Shown: one piece after another, positions 1 to 8,074 of the stretch
Layout of the letters: every line of letters begins with the position of its first letter
How positions within the stretch are numbered: the stretch's first letter is position 1
DNA from: Synechococcus sp. UW140
GTDB taxonomy: Bacteria > Cyanobacteriota > Cyanobacteriia > PCC-6307 > Cyanobiaceae
Assembly: GCA_945872185.1 (NCBI GenBank)
Contig: CAMBZX010000004.1
Coordinates: 1-45,246, forward strand
Direction: 5' to 3'
DNA: 45,246 bases
The notes under the pieces: generated by a model
Seen by the model: only the letters and a program-made list of their open reading frames with translations
Databases searched by the model: none
What the model was told of the DNA's origin: nothing
Made by a program: the position numbers and the translations under genes

Positions 1-87
1 CTGTGTTCGGTTTGGTGGTAGTGCTCCGAACAGGGTCACAGACCGGCCCACCCATTGCCACAACAGAGAACTGAGGGAGGCGAGCCG

Positions 88-840
88 TCAGCCCCGGCTA
101 CGCCGGGGCTGCTCCTCCTGAGTTACACCACTCCACGGGACGCGGCCCCAGGCCTCGATGTCATCGGTACGGGGGATGAAGCGAGGTGCGGGTGCGCGCA
201 GCTTGCCGGCACTTTTCTTGAGCTGGTCGAGCCTGGCCCGCAGTTCAGGCGTGGCAATCGCGATGCCGCGTTGAGCCAGATAATTCACCATCTGGAGCAC
301 GCCATAGAACCCCTTGCTGTTGTAAGACCGGCGGATCAGCTGACTGCTGCGGTCCTCCCGCCAGAGCTGCAGCGACGCTGGCGTGTACAAGCAGAACTCC
401 TCCAGCGCTCTGGTGGTGGCGATCTGGTCGGCAGCAAAGGTGCGGCCGAAATAGCCGTTCGGCTTGAAGCAGGTGAAGGGATTGCGATCTCGGGCCTTGG
501 GCCCCCCAGGCGCGATCCAGCCCTGGACCGCGGCGCAGATCTCCCCCCAGCGCTGGTGCTGCTGGATAGGGGCTCGGCCATCGGCCGCCTCCAGAACCTC
601 CCAACTCAGGGGCGCCCCACCCTGGACGGCCCGCTCATGGGCCCGGAGGAGCAGCTCGGCCAGATCCCAGCAGGCCTGATCGTCATCCAGCCGGAAGCCG
701 CGGGCGGCCTGTTGGCGCCTGGGCGGCAGGGTGTCGTACACCTGGATGAAGGGGCTTCTGGAGGCCTGCTTGATCCGGTAGCGGCAGCCCGCAGCCTGGA
801 GGCGCAGCTGGGCCTGACTGAACGTGTCCTTGGCACGCAT
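88..840 (-). pseudogene. Truncated tyrosine-recombinase (integrase) remnant
   Basis: The 250-residue product looks like the N-terminal half of a cyanobacterial phage/island integrase. Residues about 8-30 read like an arm-binding strand region, about 50-75 like a helical linker, and about 150-225 like the SAM-like core-binding helices. It ends just after 'PRFIPRTDDIEAW', the point where the catalytic domain of this family normally begins. No R...HxxR...Y catalytic residues follow. The last residues are encoded by a GC-rich hairpin (89-111), so they are probably not native sequence. The gene starts 178 bases beyond the 3' end of tRNA-Lys on the same strand, the usual position for an integrase that used the tRNA as its attachment site. 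I infer a decayed island or prophage integrase. A small host protein with only this domain is the alternative. Confidence 0.6.
89..111 (-). terminator. GC-rich hairpin at the end of the integrase remnant
   Basis: A perfect 10-bp inverted repeat, CAGCCCCGGC at 89-98 and GCCGGGGCTG at 102-111, with a 3-base loop. It sits over the stop codon of the integrase remnant. There is no clear T run on either side, so termination is plausible but not certain. It may belong to a gene or element that was joined here when the integrase lost its 3' half. Confidence 0.4.
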
Positions 841-860
841 GGCAGGGGGGCAGTCTCAAC

Positions 861-899
861 GCCAAAGTCTCGCCAAAGCGTGAGGAACTTTGTTCCTCA
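861..899. repeat. Direct repeat and hairpin upstream of the integrase remnant
   Basis: GCCAAAG occurs at 861-867 and again at 872-878, spaced 11 bp, about one helical turn. Directly beside it is a perfect 8-bp hairpin, TGAGGAAC (881-888), loop TTT, GTTCCTCA (892-899). The cluster lies between the integrase remnant start and tRNA-Lys. In integrase systems this position often carries arm-type or excisionase sites. That role is inference; only the repeats are seen. Confidence 0.3.
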
Positions 900-981
900 A
901 AACCGCTACGCAGGGAGTCATCTGGCTACGGACTGGTACAGCTGCCGCACTGACCAGGCTGTCCGAAAAGCCTTGCCTCAA

Positions 982-997
982 CTGGCTTTTGAGCCAG
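982..997 (-). terminator. Small hairpin downstream of tRNA-Lys
   Basis: CTGGCT (982-987) pairs with AGCCAG (992-997) around a 4-base loop, 21-36 bases beyond the 3' end of the tRNA in its direction of transcription. It could end the tRNA transcript, but the stem is short and no U tract follows. Confidence 0.25.
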
Positions 998-1017
998 AAT
1001 TCAGGCTGTGTATGAAA

Positions 1018-1089
1018 TGGGTCGCCTGAGATTCGAACTCAGGACCAATCGGTTAAAAGCCGAGTGCTCTACCGCTGAGCTAGCGACCC
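1018..1089 (-). tRNA. tRNA-Lys (anticodon TTT)
   Basis: Read on the minus strand, this is a complete 72-base cloverleaf. The acceptor stem GGGTCGC pairs with GCGACCC, the D arm carries AGCGGTAGAGC, the anticodon loop is CTTTTAA with TTT at 1055-1057, and the T arm is CTGAG-TTCGAAT-CTCAG. The discriminator base is A and the CCA end is not encoded. TTT reads lysine codons. Its 3' end faces the integrase remnant, so this gene was probably the attachment site of a former island. No second copy of the 3' end of the tRNA was seen in the first kilobase, so the other attachment site is outside the window or lost. Confidence 0.97.
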
Positions 1090-1288
1090 TTTGGAAGCTG
1101 CCCCGAAAGGGGAGCTGGTCCGTGCTGGCATCCCGAAGGGATGGCCGACAACGTCCACCCAGAGAACGTATCACCCGGCCAGGCCCCTCCCGCAAGTGCA
1201 TCAGCGTGCGCAGCCATGGCGCCAGTCGGTTCTGCAGGGGAGCGAGCCGATCGCGTTGCGAAACCGTTCAGAACCGAGCCCACCGAGA

Positions 1289-1822
1289 ATGGTTGCAGCA
1301 GCCCCTACGACAGTGCTTGACGCCCCTTGGCCCGAGCCCCAGGTCCATGCCGACGCCTGGGTGGCTCCTGCGGCCGTCTTGATCGGTGATGTGCGGATGG
1401 CGGCAGGGTCGAGCCTCTGGCCGACAGCGGTGGCGCGTGGCGATGTCTGTCCGATCCTGATCGGTGAGAGCAGCAACGTGCAGGACGGGGCGATCCTGCA
1501 CGGTGATCCGGGCCAGCCAGTGTGCATCGGCGCTTTCGTGACGATTGGGCACCGGGCCGTGATCCATGGGGCCACGATCGAAGACGGCTGCCTGATCGGC
1601 ATCGGCGCCATCGTGCTCAATGGTGTCACCGTGGGCGCTGGCTCCCTGGTGGCCGCTGGATCGGTGGTGACCCGGGATGTGCCCGCCGCCAGCCTGGTGA
1701 TGGGAGCGCCGGCCCAGCTGAAACGGCCACTCAGCCACGAGGCCGTGGAGGAGCAGCGGGAGCATGCCCGGCGTTACAGACGTCTGGCCATGGCCCATGC
1801 CGGCAGAAGCGGCCAGCCCTGA
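1289..1822 (+). CDS. Gamma-carbonic-anhydrase-like hexapeptide-repeat protein
   Basis: This 177-residue protein is a left-handed beta-helix of the gamma-carbonic-anhydrase/PaaY-YrdA type. Hexapeptide turns run from about residue 28 to 140. The three zinc-ligand histidines expected for the family are present: His71 in 'ILHGDPG', and His88 and His93 in 'IGHRAVIHG', with the five-residue spacing seen in the archaeal enzyme Cam. A trimer with metal sites between subunits, hydrating CO2, is the family expectation; many members have no measured carbonic anhydrase activity. The ATG at 1289 was chosen because it directly precedes the start of the family fold. The longer open frame upstream is not conserved-looking and has no ribosome site. 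psbY follows after 38 bases on the same strand. Confidence 0.85.
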   Translation: MVAAAPTTVLDAPWPEPQVHADAWVAPAAVLIGDVRMAAGSSLWPTAVARGDVCPILIGESSNVQDGAILHGDPGQPVCIGAFVTIGHRAVIHGATIEDGCLIGIGAIVLNGVTVGAGSLVAAGSVVTRDVPAASLVMGAPAQLKRPLSHEAVEEQREHARRYRRLAMAHAGRSGQP

Positions 1823-1860
1823 TTCCCCTAAGATTCCTGAACCCCTGCTCACTTGTCGTC

Positions 1861-1983
1861 ATGGACCTTCGGCTGCTCCTGGTCGCTGCCCCGATCCTCC
1901 TGGCTGTGGGCTGGGCTGGCTTCAACATCGGTCGTGCCGCCGTCGGCCAGTTGCAGCTGATGCTCAAGCGCGCCCGGGCCTGA
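1861..1983 (+). CDS. psbY: Photosystem II protein Y
   Basis: A 40-residue single-span membrane protein, beginning MDLRLLLVAAPILLAVGWA and ending in a basic tail with KRARA. The opening MDLR, the helix with GWAGFNIGRAA, and 'GQLQL' before the basic end match PsbY of cyanobacteria. PsbY is a peripheral low-mass subunit of photosystem II in the thylakoid, next to cytochrome b559, and is not essential for oxygen evolution. It begins 38 bases after the gamma-carbonic-anhydrase-like gene and ends 52 bases before trmFO on the same strand, so all three may share a transcript. Confidence 0.93.
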   Translation: MDLRLLLVAAPILLAVGWAGFNIGRAAVGQLQLMLKRARA

Positions 1984-2035
1984 TTCGCCCAGCATTTGTG
2001 TTGCGCCATAGCCCCTCCCCCAGAGCTGACCGACG

Positions 2036-3430
2036 TTGACCCCTGAGCTCCTGGTCATCGGTGCTGGTCTGGCGGGCACGGAAGCCGCCTGGCAGATCGC
2101 CTCTGCCGGTTTGGCGGTGCGTTTGGTGGAGATGCGTCCAGTGCGGCGCTCCCCTGCCCACCACAGCGCCGACTTCGCCGAACTGGTGTGTAGCAACAGC
2201 TTTGGTGCACTCTCGGCGGACCGTGCCGCCGGCCTGCTGCAGGAAGAACTGCGGCGTTTGGGTTCCCTGGTGATCCGCACCGCCGATATCCATGCGGTGC
2301 CTGCCGGTGGGGCGTTGGCGGTCGATCGGGGTCAGTACAGCGCTGCCCTGACCGCCAGGCTCGAAGGCCATCCCCTGGTGACCATTGAGCGACGCGAGCA
2401 GCTGCAGTTGCCGGAAGCGAATCAGATCGCCGTGCTCGCCACCGGCCCCCTCACCAGCGACAGCCTGGCCGCCGACCTGCGCGAGTTCACCGGGCGAGGG
2501 GATTGCCACTTCTTCGATGCTGCCAGCCCGATCGTGGCCGGCGAAAGCATCGACCTGGCGCGCGCCTTCCGGGCCAGCCGCTACGACAAGGGCGATGCCG
2601 ACTACATCAACTGCCCGCTGGATCGGGATCAGTTCCTGGCCTTCCGTGAGGCCCTGCTGCAGGCCGAGCAGGCGCAACTGAAGGATTTCGAACAGGAGAG
2701 TGCCAACTTCTTCGAGGGCTGCCTGCCGATTGAGGAACTCGCCCGCCGCGGCGAGGACACGATGCGCTACGGCCCGCTCAAACCGATCGGTCTCTGGGAT
2801 CCCCGCTGGGGTGATGTCAACGACCGCGATGTGCGCCGCGCCAATCGCGCCTATGCCGTGGTGCAACTGCGCCAGGAGGACAAAGATGGCCGCCTCTGGA
2901 ATCTGGTGGGTTTCCAGACCAATCTCAAATGGGGTGAACAGGCGCGGGTGCTGCGGATGATTCCGGGGCTGGAGAACGCCGAGTTTGTGCGCTTCGGCGT
3001 GATGCATCGCAACACCTTTCTGGAATCTCCCCAGCTGCTCGATCCCACCCTGCAGTTCCGCCGCCGCCCCACCCTGCTGGCCGCAGGCCAGATCACCGGC
3101 ACAGAGGGCTACGCGGCGGCCGTGGCTGGCGGCTGGCTGGCGGGCACCAATGCGGTTCGCCTGGCCCGGGGCCTGGCACCGATCAGCCTGCCGCCCACCA
3201 CGATGATCGGCGCCCTCACCCACTTCATCGCCACCGCTCCCTGCGGCGAGAGCCGCTCCGGCAAAGGTCGCTTCCAGCCGATGCCGCCCAACTTCGGCCT
3301 GCTGCCTGAGCTGGAGGAGCGCATCCGCGACAAGCGCCGCCGCTACGGCGCCTACCGCGACCGTTCCCTGCAGGATCTGGCGCCCTTCACCGGCGTTGAG
3401 ACCGGCGATCCTGCGCTGCAGATGGCCTGA
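2036..3430 (+). CDS. trmFO: FADH2/folate-dependent tRNA(uracil-54-C5)-methyltransferase
   Basis: A 464-residue homologue of TrmFO. This flavoenzyme uses 5,10-methylenetetrahydrofolate and FADH2 to methylate U54 in the T loop of tRNA. The Rossmann FAD motif [11 protein letters not shown] is at residues 9-19. 'LVCSNSFGA' holds Cys52, at the place of the conserved N-terminal active-site cysteine, and 'YINCPL' near residue 195 holds the second conserved cysteine. The C-terminal '[20 protein letters not shown]' completes the FAD site. The start is a TTG at 2036, because the Rossmann strand follows at once and no ATG fits. Its length is normal for the family. crtH follows after 23 bases on the same strand. 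Confidence 0.95.
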   Translation: MTPELLVIGAGLAGTEAAWQIASAGLAVRLVEMRPVRRSPAHHSADFAELVCSNSFGALSADRAAGLLQEELRRLGSLVIRTADIHAVPAGGALAVDRGQYSAALTARLEGHPLVTIERREQLQLPEANQIAVLATGPLTSDSLAADLREFTGRGDCHFFDAASPIVAGESIDLARAFRASRYDKGDADYINCPLDRDQFLAFREALLQAEQAQLKDFEQESANFFEGCLPIEELARRGEDTMRYGPLKPIGLWDPRWGDVNDRDVRRANRAYAVVQLRQEDKDGRLWNLVGFQTNLKWGEQARVLRMIPGLENAEFVRFGVMHRNTFLESPQLLDPTLQFRRRPTLLAAGQITGTEGYAAAVAGGWLAGTNAVRLARGLAPISLPPTTMIGALTHFIATAPCGESRSGKGRFQPMPPNFGLLPELEERIRDKRRRYGAYRDRSLQDLAPFTGVETGDPALQMA

Positions 3431-3453
3431 GCGGCCCAGCCGTTGCCAGGGCC

Positions 3454-5091
3454 ATGCAGCCCGAGCCTTTGCGGGCTCGAGGAACGGGCGTGAGCCCATC
3501 GGCAGAAGCGCTGCCAGCCGATGGCTTCCTAAGCTCAAATCGAGCCGTCTTCCCTGTTTTGAACGCAGCCAGCCCGGAGCATCGCTGGGATGTGATCGTG
3601 ATCGGCGCCGGCATCGGCGGCCTGGTCACCGCCTCGCAGCTGGCCGCCAAGGGGGCGAAGGTGCTGGTGCTGGAGCGCTATCTGATTCCGGGTGGATCGG
3701 GGGGGAGCTTCAAGCGCGAGGGCTACACCTTTGATGTGGGGGCCTCGATGATCTTCGGCTTCGGTGAAAAGGGCCATACCAACCTGCTCACCCGTGCCCT
3801 GGCCGATGTGGGCGAACATTGCGCCACCATCGCCGATCCGGTGCAGCTCGAATATCATCTGCCCGATGGCCTGCGGATCGCCGTCGACCGCGACTACGAG
3901 CAATTTCTCAGCGACCTGATCGCCCGCTTCCCCCACGAGGCCCGTGGCATTCGCCACTTTTATGACACCTGCTGGCAGGTGTTCCGTTGCCTCGATGCGA
4001 TGCCGTTGCTGTCGCTGGAGGATCCCGCCTATCTGGCCAAGGTGTTCTTCAAGGCGCCCTTGGCCTGTCTCGGCCTGGCTCGCTGGCTGCCGGTGAACGT
4101 GGGGGCGGTGGCCCGCCGCCATATCAGCGATCCGAATCTGCTGAAGTTCATCGACATGGAATGCTTCTGCTGGTCGGTGATGCCGGCGGATCAGACGCCG
4201 ATGATCAATGCCGGCATGGTGTTCTCCGATCGCCATGCCGGCGGCATCAACTACCCCAAGGGAGGCGTTGGTGTGATCGCCGAGCAGCTGGTGCGTGGCC
4301 TGGAGCGCCATGGCGGCGCGATTCGCTATCGGGCCCGGGTCACCAAGGTGCTGCTGGCAGGCGACAAGGCGGTAGGGGTGCAACTGGCCGGCGGCGCCAT
4401 GATTCACGCGGAGCGCATCATTTCCAATGCCACCCGCTGGGACACCTTCGGCAAACTGATCGATGAGGCCCACACGCCCGCGGCCGAGCGCACCTGGCGC
4501 CGGCGCTACAAACCGTCGCCGTCGTTCCTGTCGCTGCACCTGGGGGTGAAGGCTGAGGCCATCCCCAGCGGCACCCATGTGCACCACCTGCTGCTGGAGG
4601 AGTGGAGCGCGATGGAAGCGGAGCAGGGCACCGCCTTCGTCTCGATTCCCACCCTGCTCGATCCCTCGCTGGCGCCGGCGGGGCAGCACATCGTCCACAC
4701 CTTCACGCCCTCATCGATGGAGCACTGGCAGGGGCTGTCGCCCAGCGCCTATGCGGCCAAGAAACAGAGCGACGCCCAGCGGCTGATTAAGCGGCTGGAG
4801 GCCTTCCTGCCCGGGCTCGGCGACGCCATCAGCCATCGGGAAGTGGGCACACCGCGCAGCCATCGCCGCTTCCTCGGCCGCTCCGGCGGCAGCTACGGCC
4901 CGATTCCGGCCCTGCGCCTACCCGGCCTGCTGCCGATGCCCTTCAACCGCACCGGTATCGAAGGGTTGTACTGCGTTGGCGATTCCTGCTTCCCCGGCCA
5001 GGGCCTCAACGCTGTTGCTTTCAGTGGCTTCGCCTGCGCCCATCGCATCGGTGCCGATCTCGGCCTCAACCCCTGGGCGCTGCCGGATTGA
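3454..5091 (+). CDS. crtH: Carotenoid (prolycopene) isomerase
   Basis: A 545-residue CRTISO-type flavoprotein. It converts poly-cis-lycopene (prolycopene), made by the plant-type desaturases, into all-trans lycopene, the substrate for cyclases. The dinucleotide-binding fold is at residues about 48-75, with GAGIGGL, followed by 'IPGGSGGSF' and 'GYTFDVGASMIFGFG', typical of the CRTISO branch rather than bacterial CrtI. The C-terminal motif 'GLYCVGDSCFPGQGLNAVAFSG' region binds FAD. The first 45 residues look non-native, and a TTG at 3559 would give a tighter N-terminus; the ATG at 3454 is kept because it is the first. It follows trmFO closely and converges with the glutamate decarboxylase gene. 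Confidence 0.93.
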   Translation: MQPEPLRARGTGVSPSAEALPADGFLSSNRAVFPVLNAASPEHRWDVIVIGAGIGGLVTASQLAAKGAKVLVLERYLIPGGSGGSFKREGYTFDVGASMIFGFGEKGHTNLLTRALADVGEHCATIADPVQLEYHLPDGLRIAVDRDYEQFLSDLIARFPHEARGIRHFYDTCWQVFRCLDAMPLLSLEDPAYLAKVFFKAPLACLGLARWLPVNVGAVARRHISDPNLLKFIDMECFCWSVMPADQTPMINAGMVFSDRHAGGINYPKGGVGVIAEQLVRGLERHGGAIRYRARVTKVLLAGDKAVGVQLAGGAMIHAERIISNATRWDTFGKLIDEAHTPAAERTWRRRYKPSPSFLSLHLGVKAEAIPSGTHVHHLLLEEWSAMEAEQGTAFVSIPTLLDPSLAPAGQHIVHTFTPSSMEHWQGLSPSAYAAKKQSDAQRLIKRLEAFLPGLGDAISHREVGTPRSHRRFLGRSGGSYGPIPALRLPGLLPMPFNRTGIEGLYCVGDSCFPGQGLNAVAFSGFACAHRIGADLGLNPWALPD

Positions 5092-5095
5092 TATC

Positions 5096-5116
5096 GCAGG
5101 AGCGTGGGCGTCCTGC
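5096..5116. terminator. Weak hairpin between convergent genes
   Basis: GCAGGA (5096-5101) pairs with TCCTGC (5111-5116) across a 9-base loop in the 37-base gap between crtH and the convergent decarboxylase gene. It could act in both directions, but the stem is short and there is no T run. Confidence 0.25.
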
Positions 5117-5128
5117 CGTGAGGCATCC

Positions 5129-6562
5129 TCAAAGATGGGCAAACGAGGTATGGGTCATCGGCTCCGGCATCGGCAGCTTGAGCGATTCAAACCAGGCCAC
5201 ATCGCGGCGGATGTCGTCGAGCAACTGATCGGCCATGTGGCGGCTGAAGCCGGCCCGCACGACGATGCGCAGCACGGAACGGTGCTGCTGATCCGGCGGC
5301 AGGGTGTAGGCCGGCACCAGCCAGCCCCGCTCCCGCAGCTTGTCGGAGAGATGGAAGACACTCCAGCAGCGCACGCGCGGATCGAGTTCGAGGCAGAAAA
5401 CAGGCAGCTGGCCGAGGGGATGGCTCACCAGTCGCAGTGGTGGCAGTTCGGCGAGCTGATCGGCCAGATAGCAGGCAATCGCCTCCAGCTCTGCCATGCG
5501 CTCGCGATAGCCCTGGCGGCCGAGATGGACGAAGTTGAAGTACTGGGCCACCACCTGGGCCCCCGGCCGCGAGAAGTTCATGCCGATCGTCGGCGTGACG
5601 CCACCGAGGTAGTTGACGTCAAAGCGCAGTTCCCTCGGCAGCAGGGCATCCCGGCGCCAGAGCAGCCAGCCCACTCCGGGCAGCACGCCGCCGTATTTGT
5701 GGCCGCTGGCATTGATCGACACCACCCGCGGCAGGCGAAAATCCCAGGCCCAGTCCGGCGCGTTGAACGGCGCCACGAAGCCCCCCGAAGCCGCATCGAT
5801 GTGCAGGGGAATCGCCAGACCCGTGCGCTGCTCCAGGCGATCGAGGGCAGCGGCGATGTCCGCAATCGGTTCATAGCTGCCATCGACGACGCTGCCCACC
5901 ACCCCCACCACCCCGATCGTGCCGGCATCGCAATGGGCCGCTGCCGCTTCTGCCTCCAGATGCAGCCGATCCGGCCCCAGGGGCACAAAGCGCGGTTCCA
6001 CCTCGAAGTAGGTGCAGAACTTGTCCCAGCAGACCTGGCGATTGGCCCCCATCACCAGATTGGGCCGCAGCGCCCCGCTGGCCTCAACGCCCTCAGCGCC
6101 CTGCTGACGATGGCGCCAGTGCCACTTGAGCACCAGGCCGGCCAGCATGCAGGCCTCGCTGGAGCCGGTGGTGGAGGTACCCACCGCATCGTGCGGATCG
6201 GGGGCCTGCCAGAGATCCGCCAGGATCAACAGGCAGCGTCGCTCCAGATCAGTCGTCTGGGGGTATTCGTCCTTGTCGATGATGTTCTTATCGGCACATT
6301 CGGCCAGCAAGCGCAATGCCTCCGGCTCCATCCAGGTGCCGACAAAGGTGGCCAGGTTGAGGCGGGCATTGCCATCGAGCATCAAGTGCCCGTGGATCAA
6401 CTCATAGGCGAGGTCGGCGCGCAGGCCCTGAGCGGCCAGCTGCTGCTCGGGGATGTCTGCCGGCAGTTGGGCCGCCATGGAGCGAGCCCGTAACTGGCCG
6501 CGCAGGCCCACCGGCACGGTCTCTGCCGCGAGGGGGCGGCGGTTGGCCTGGTTGAACTCCAT
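5129..6562 (-). CDS. gad: Glutamate decarboxylase (PLP-dependent)
   Basis: A 477-residue group II PLP decarboxylase that closely resembles GadB: glutamate to GABA plus CO2. Seen in order: 'DKNIIDKDEYPQT' near residue 85, 'TTGSSEACMLAG' near 125-140 (PLP phosphate contact), 'HIDAASGGFVAPF' near 245 (Asp that pairs with the pyridine nitrogen), and 'SINASGHKYG' with the PLP lysine at about residue 289. The length matches the family (about 466). The ATG at 6562 gives the normal N-terminus; an open frame continues upstream but overlaps the divergent gene. The N-terminal helix and C-terminal tail used by the E. coli acid system are not obviously conserved. Cyanobacteria use GABA as a route from glutamate to succinate, and that is the likeliest role. 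Confidence 0.92.
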   Translation of the reverse strand: MEFNQANRRPLAAETVPVGLRGQLRARSMAAQLPADIPEQQLAAQGLRADLAYELIHGHLMLDGNARLNLATFVGTWMEPEALRLLAECADKNIIDKDEYPQTTDLERRCLLILADLWQAPDPHDAVGTSTTGSSEACMLAGLVLKWHWRHRQQGAEGVEASGALRPNLVMGANRQVCWDKFCTYFEVEPRFVPLGPDRLHLEAEAAAAHCDAGTIGVVGVVGSVVDGSYEPIADIAAALDRLEQRTGLAIPLHIDAASGGFVAPFNAPDWAWDFRLPRVVSINASGHKYGGVLPGVGWLLWRRDALLPRELRFDVNYLGGVTPTIGMNFSRPGAQVVAQYFNFVHLGRQGYRERMAELEAIACYLADQLAELPPLRLVSHPLGQLPVFCLELDPRVRCWSVFHLSDKLRERGWLVPAYTLPPDQQHRSVLRIVVRAGFSRHMADQLLDDIRRDVAWFESLKLPMPEPMTHTSFAHL

Positions 6563-6640
6563 GTCCCGAAGTCTGGCGGCCCGACCCGGCTGCGGCCTGG
6601 CGCCGCCCAGGATGGAGTGAGCCCGCCCGCGCTTCCGGCC

Positions 6641-7579
6641 ATGGATCCTGCCCACGCCCGTGTGCTGAGCTACGTGCAGCAGCGGCCGCCTTCCAGCGGC
6701 GCGGGCCTGCGGCTGGCGCTCTGGCAGGGCAGCGGCAGCGCCGCCAGCGCCGCCGCTGTCGCCGAAAATCTGCAGCGGCTGGAGCAGGTCTGCGCCCTTG
6801 CCGCCGGGCATGGGGTGCAGCTGCTGGCTTTCCCCGAGCTCTATCTGAGCGGCTACAGCCTCACCCCGGCGCGGGCCGCCGCCCTGGCCGAGCCCCAGGA
6901 CGGCCCCAGCTTGCAACGGGTGGCAGCGGCCGCCCGCCGCCATGGCCTGGCGATCGCCTGCCCCTATCCCGAGCGGGCGCTGGTGGCCGGCGTGGAGCGC
7001 TATTACGACGCCATCGCCCTGGTTGGCGCCGATGGCTCGCTGCTGCGCAACTACCGCAAGACCCACCTCTGGGGACCGGAGGAAAAACAATGCTGGAGTG
7101 CGGGCTATCGCCACGCCGAGGAGGGGCCAGCGCTGACGGTGCAGGCAGTGAATGGGGTGCTGGTGGGCTTGCTGAACTGCTATGAGGCGGAGTTCCCCGA
7201 GCTCACCCGCGCCCTGGCGCTCCAGGGCGCCAGGCTGGTGCTGATCCCCACCGCAGCCGACGCCTGGGCGATCCTGAGCACCGGCGAGCGCAGCGATCGC
7301 CCCTATCCCGATGTCTCGCGAACCCTGCTGCCGGCCCATGCTTTCGAGAACGGCTGCTTCATCGCCTACGCCAATCGCTGCGGCCTCGAAACCGTCAACG
7401 GCCAGCCGATGGCCGCCTATCTGGGCAACAGTCTCATCTGCGGTCCCCATGGCGATGTGCTGGTGGCCGCCCGCCCCGAACCCACCCTGCTGATCGCCGA
7501 CTGCCTGCCCGGCGACTACGGCCCCACCCATCCGGCCGGCACCCAATATCACGACGATCTCAGGCCTGACCTCTACTGA
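6641..7579 (+). CDS. Carbon-nitrogen hydrolase (nitrilase superfamily)
   Basis: A 312-residue protein with the full nitrilase-superfamily catalytic triad: Glu66 in 'FPELYLSGY', Lys140 in 'NYRKTHLWG' and Cys180 in 'LLNCYEAEFPE'. The 'CYEAEFPE' context is that of amidases and carbamoylases rather than true nitrilases. The substrate cannot be read from the sequence; an aliphatic amide, an omega-amide or N-carbamoylputrescine are possible. It is divergent from gad with 78 bases between starts, so a shared control region is likely and a link to GABA/polyamine metabolism is worth considering. A GTG at 6617 would add eight residues. It is preceded by AGGATGGAG, so it is a real alternative start. Confidence 0.85.
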   Translation: MDPAHARVLSYVQQRPPSSGAGLRLALWQGSGSAASAAAVAENLQRLEQVCALAAGHGVQLLAFPELYLSGYSLTPARAAALAEPQDGPSLQRVAAAARRHGLAIACPYPERALVAGVERYYDAIALVGADGSLLRNYRKTHLWGPEEKQCWSAGYRHAEEGPALTVQAVNGVLVGLLNCYEAEFPELTRALALQGARLVLIPTAADAWAILSTGERSDRPYPDVSRTLLPAHAFENGCFIAYANRCGLETVNGQPMAAYLGNSLICGPHGDVLVAARPEPTLLIADCLPGDYGPTHPAGTQYHDDLRPDLY

Positions 7580-7686
7580 GGCGCTGGCGCTGGGCTCTGC
7601 CGCGAGCGCGGCGGATTGCCGCCGCTGCTGCAGCCACAAGCATGGGCCAGAGCTCCATAAGGTGACGATCCGATCGGACGAGCGCC

Positions 7687-7971
7687 ATGAGCTCCAGTTC
7701 CCTGCCCAACTCCGCCGATCTGGCCCGCTACCTCGAGAGCCGCGGCGAACTGGGCAAACCCTGGATGTGGCACCTGCTGCGCCTGGCCAAGCTCAAGGAA
7801 GAGAAGGACAGCATGGAACCCCAGGAGTTCGTCGAGCGGCTTGCCGACGCCCACGCTGATCTGATGCGGCTGGGTGAGTTCTGGAAAGGCCGCGAAGCCG
7901 AGGTGTTTGAGGGCCGCTACCAACCCGCCATCGTGATTGAGCCCCTGCCCGGCTCCGAAGATGACCGTTGA
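7687..7971 (+). CDS. Conserved hypothetical protein, 94 aa
   Basis: I do not recognise a named family. The product is soluble, charged and largely helical, with 'KPWMWHLLRLAKLKEEKDSM' near the middle and an acidic helix 'EFVERLADAHADLMRLGEFW'. It ends in a short hydrophobic strand and an acidic tail. It resembles the many short conserved proteins of picocyanobacteria. Codon use and GC match neighbouring core genes, and the ATG at 7687 fits the reading. It stands 107 bases after the hydrolase gene on the same strand. Confidence 0.7.
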   Translation: MSSSSLPNSADLARYLESRGELGKPWMWHLLRLAKLKEEKDSMEPQEFVERLADAHADLMRLGEFWKGREAEVFEGRYQPAIVIEPLPGSEDDR

Positions 7972-8074
7972 ACCCTCCGGGGCGTTGGCGCTGGCTGGCG
8001 ACGATCCAGCCCCAGGGGCCAAGCCTGAAGTCGGGTGTTTCAGGTTCTGAATTCAGCTCTGCCCCATCGGATCG

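Noticed and set aside
1964-3538. A 524-codon minus-strand frame opposite trmFO
   Set aside because: It is the antisense shadow of trmFO; the trmFO strand carries all family motifs and this frame carries none.
5129-7639. A single 836-codon minus-strand frame covering glutamate decarboxylase and more
   Set aside because: Only the last 477 codons match the family. The first 359 codons lie antisense to the nitrilase-family gene and read as low-information Gly/Ala/Arg sequence, common in GC-rich DNA.
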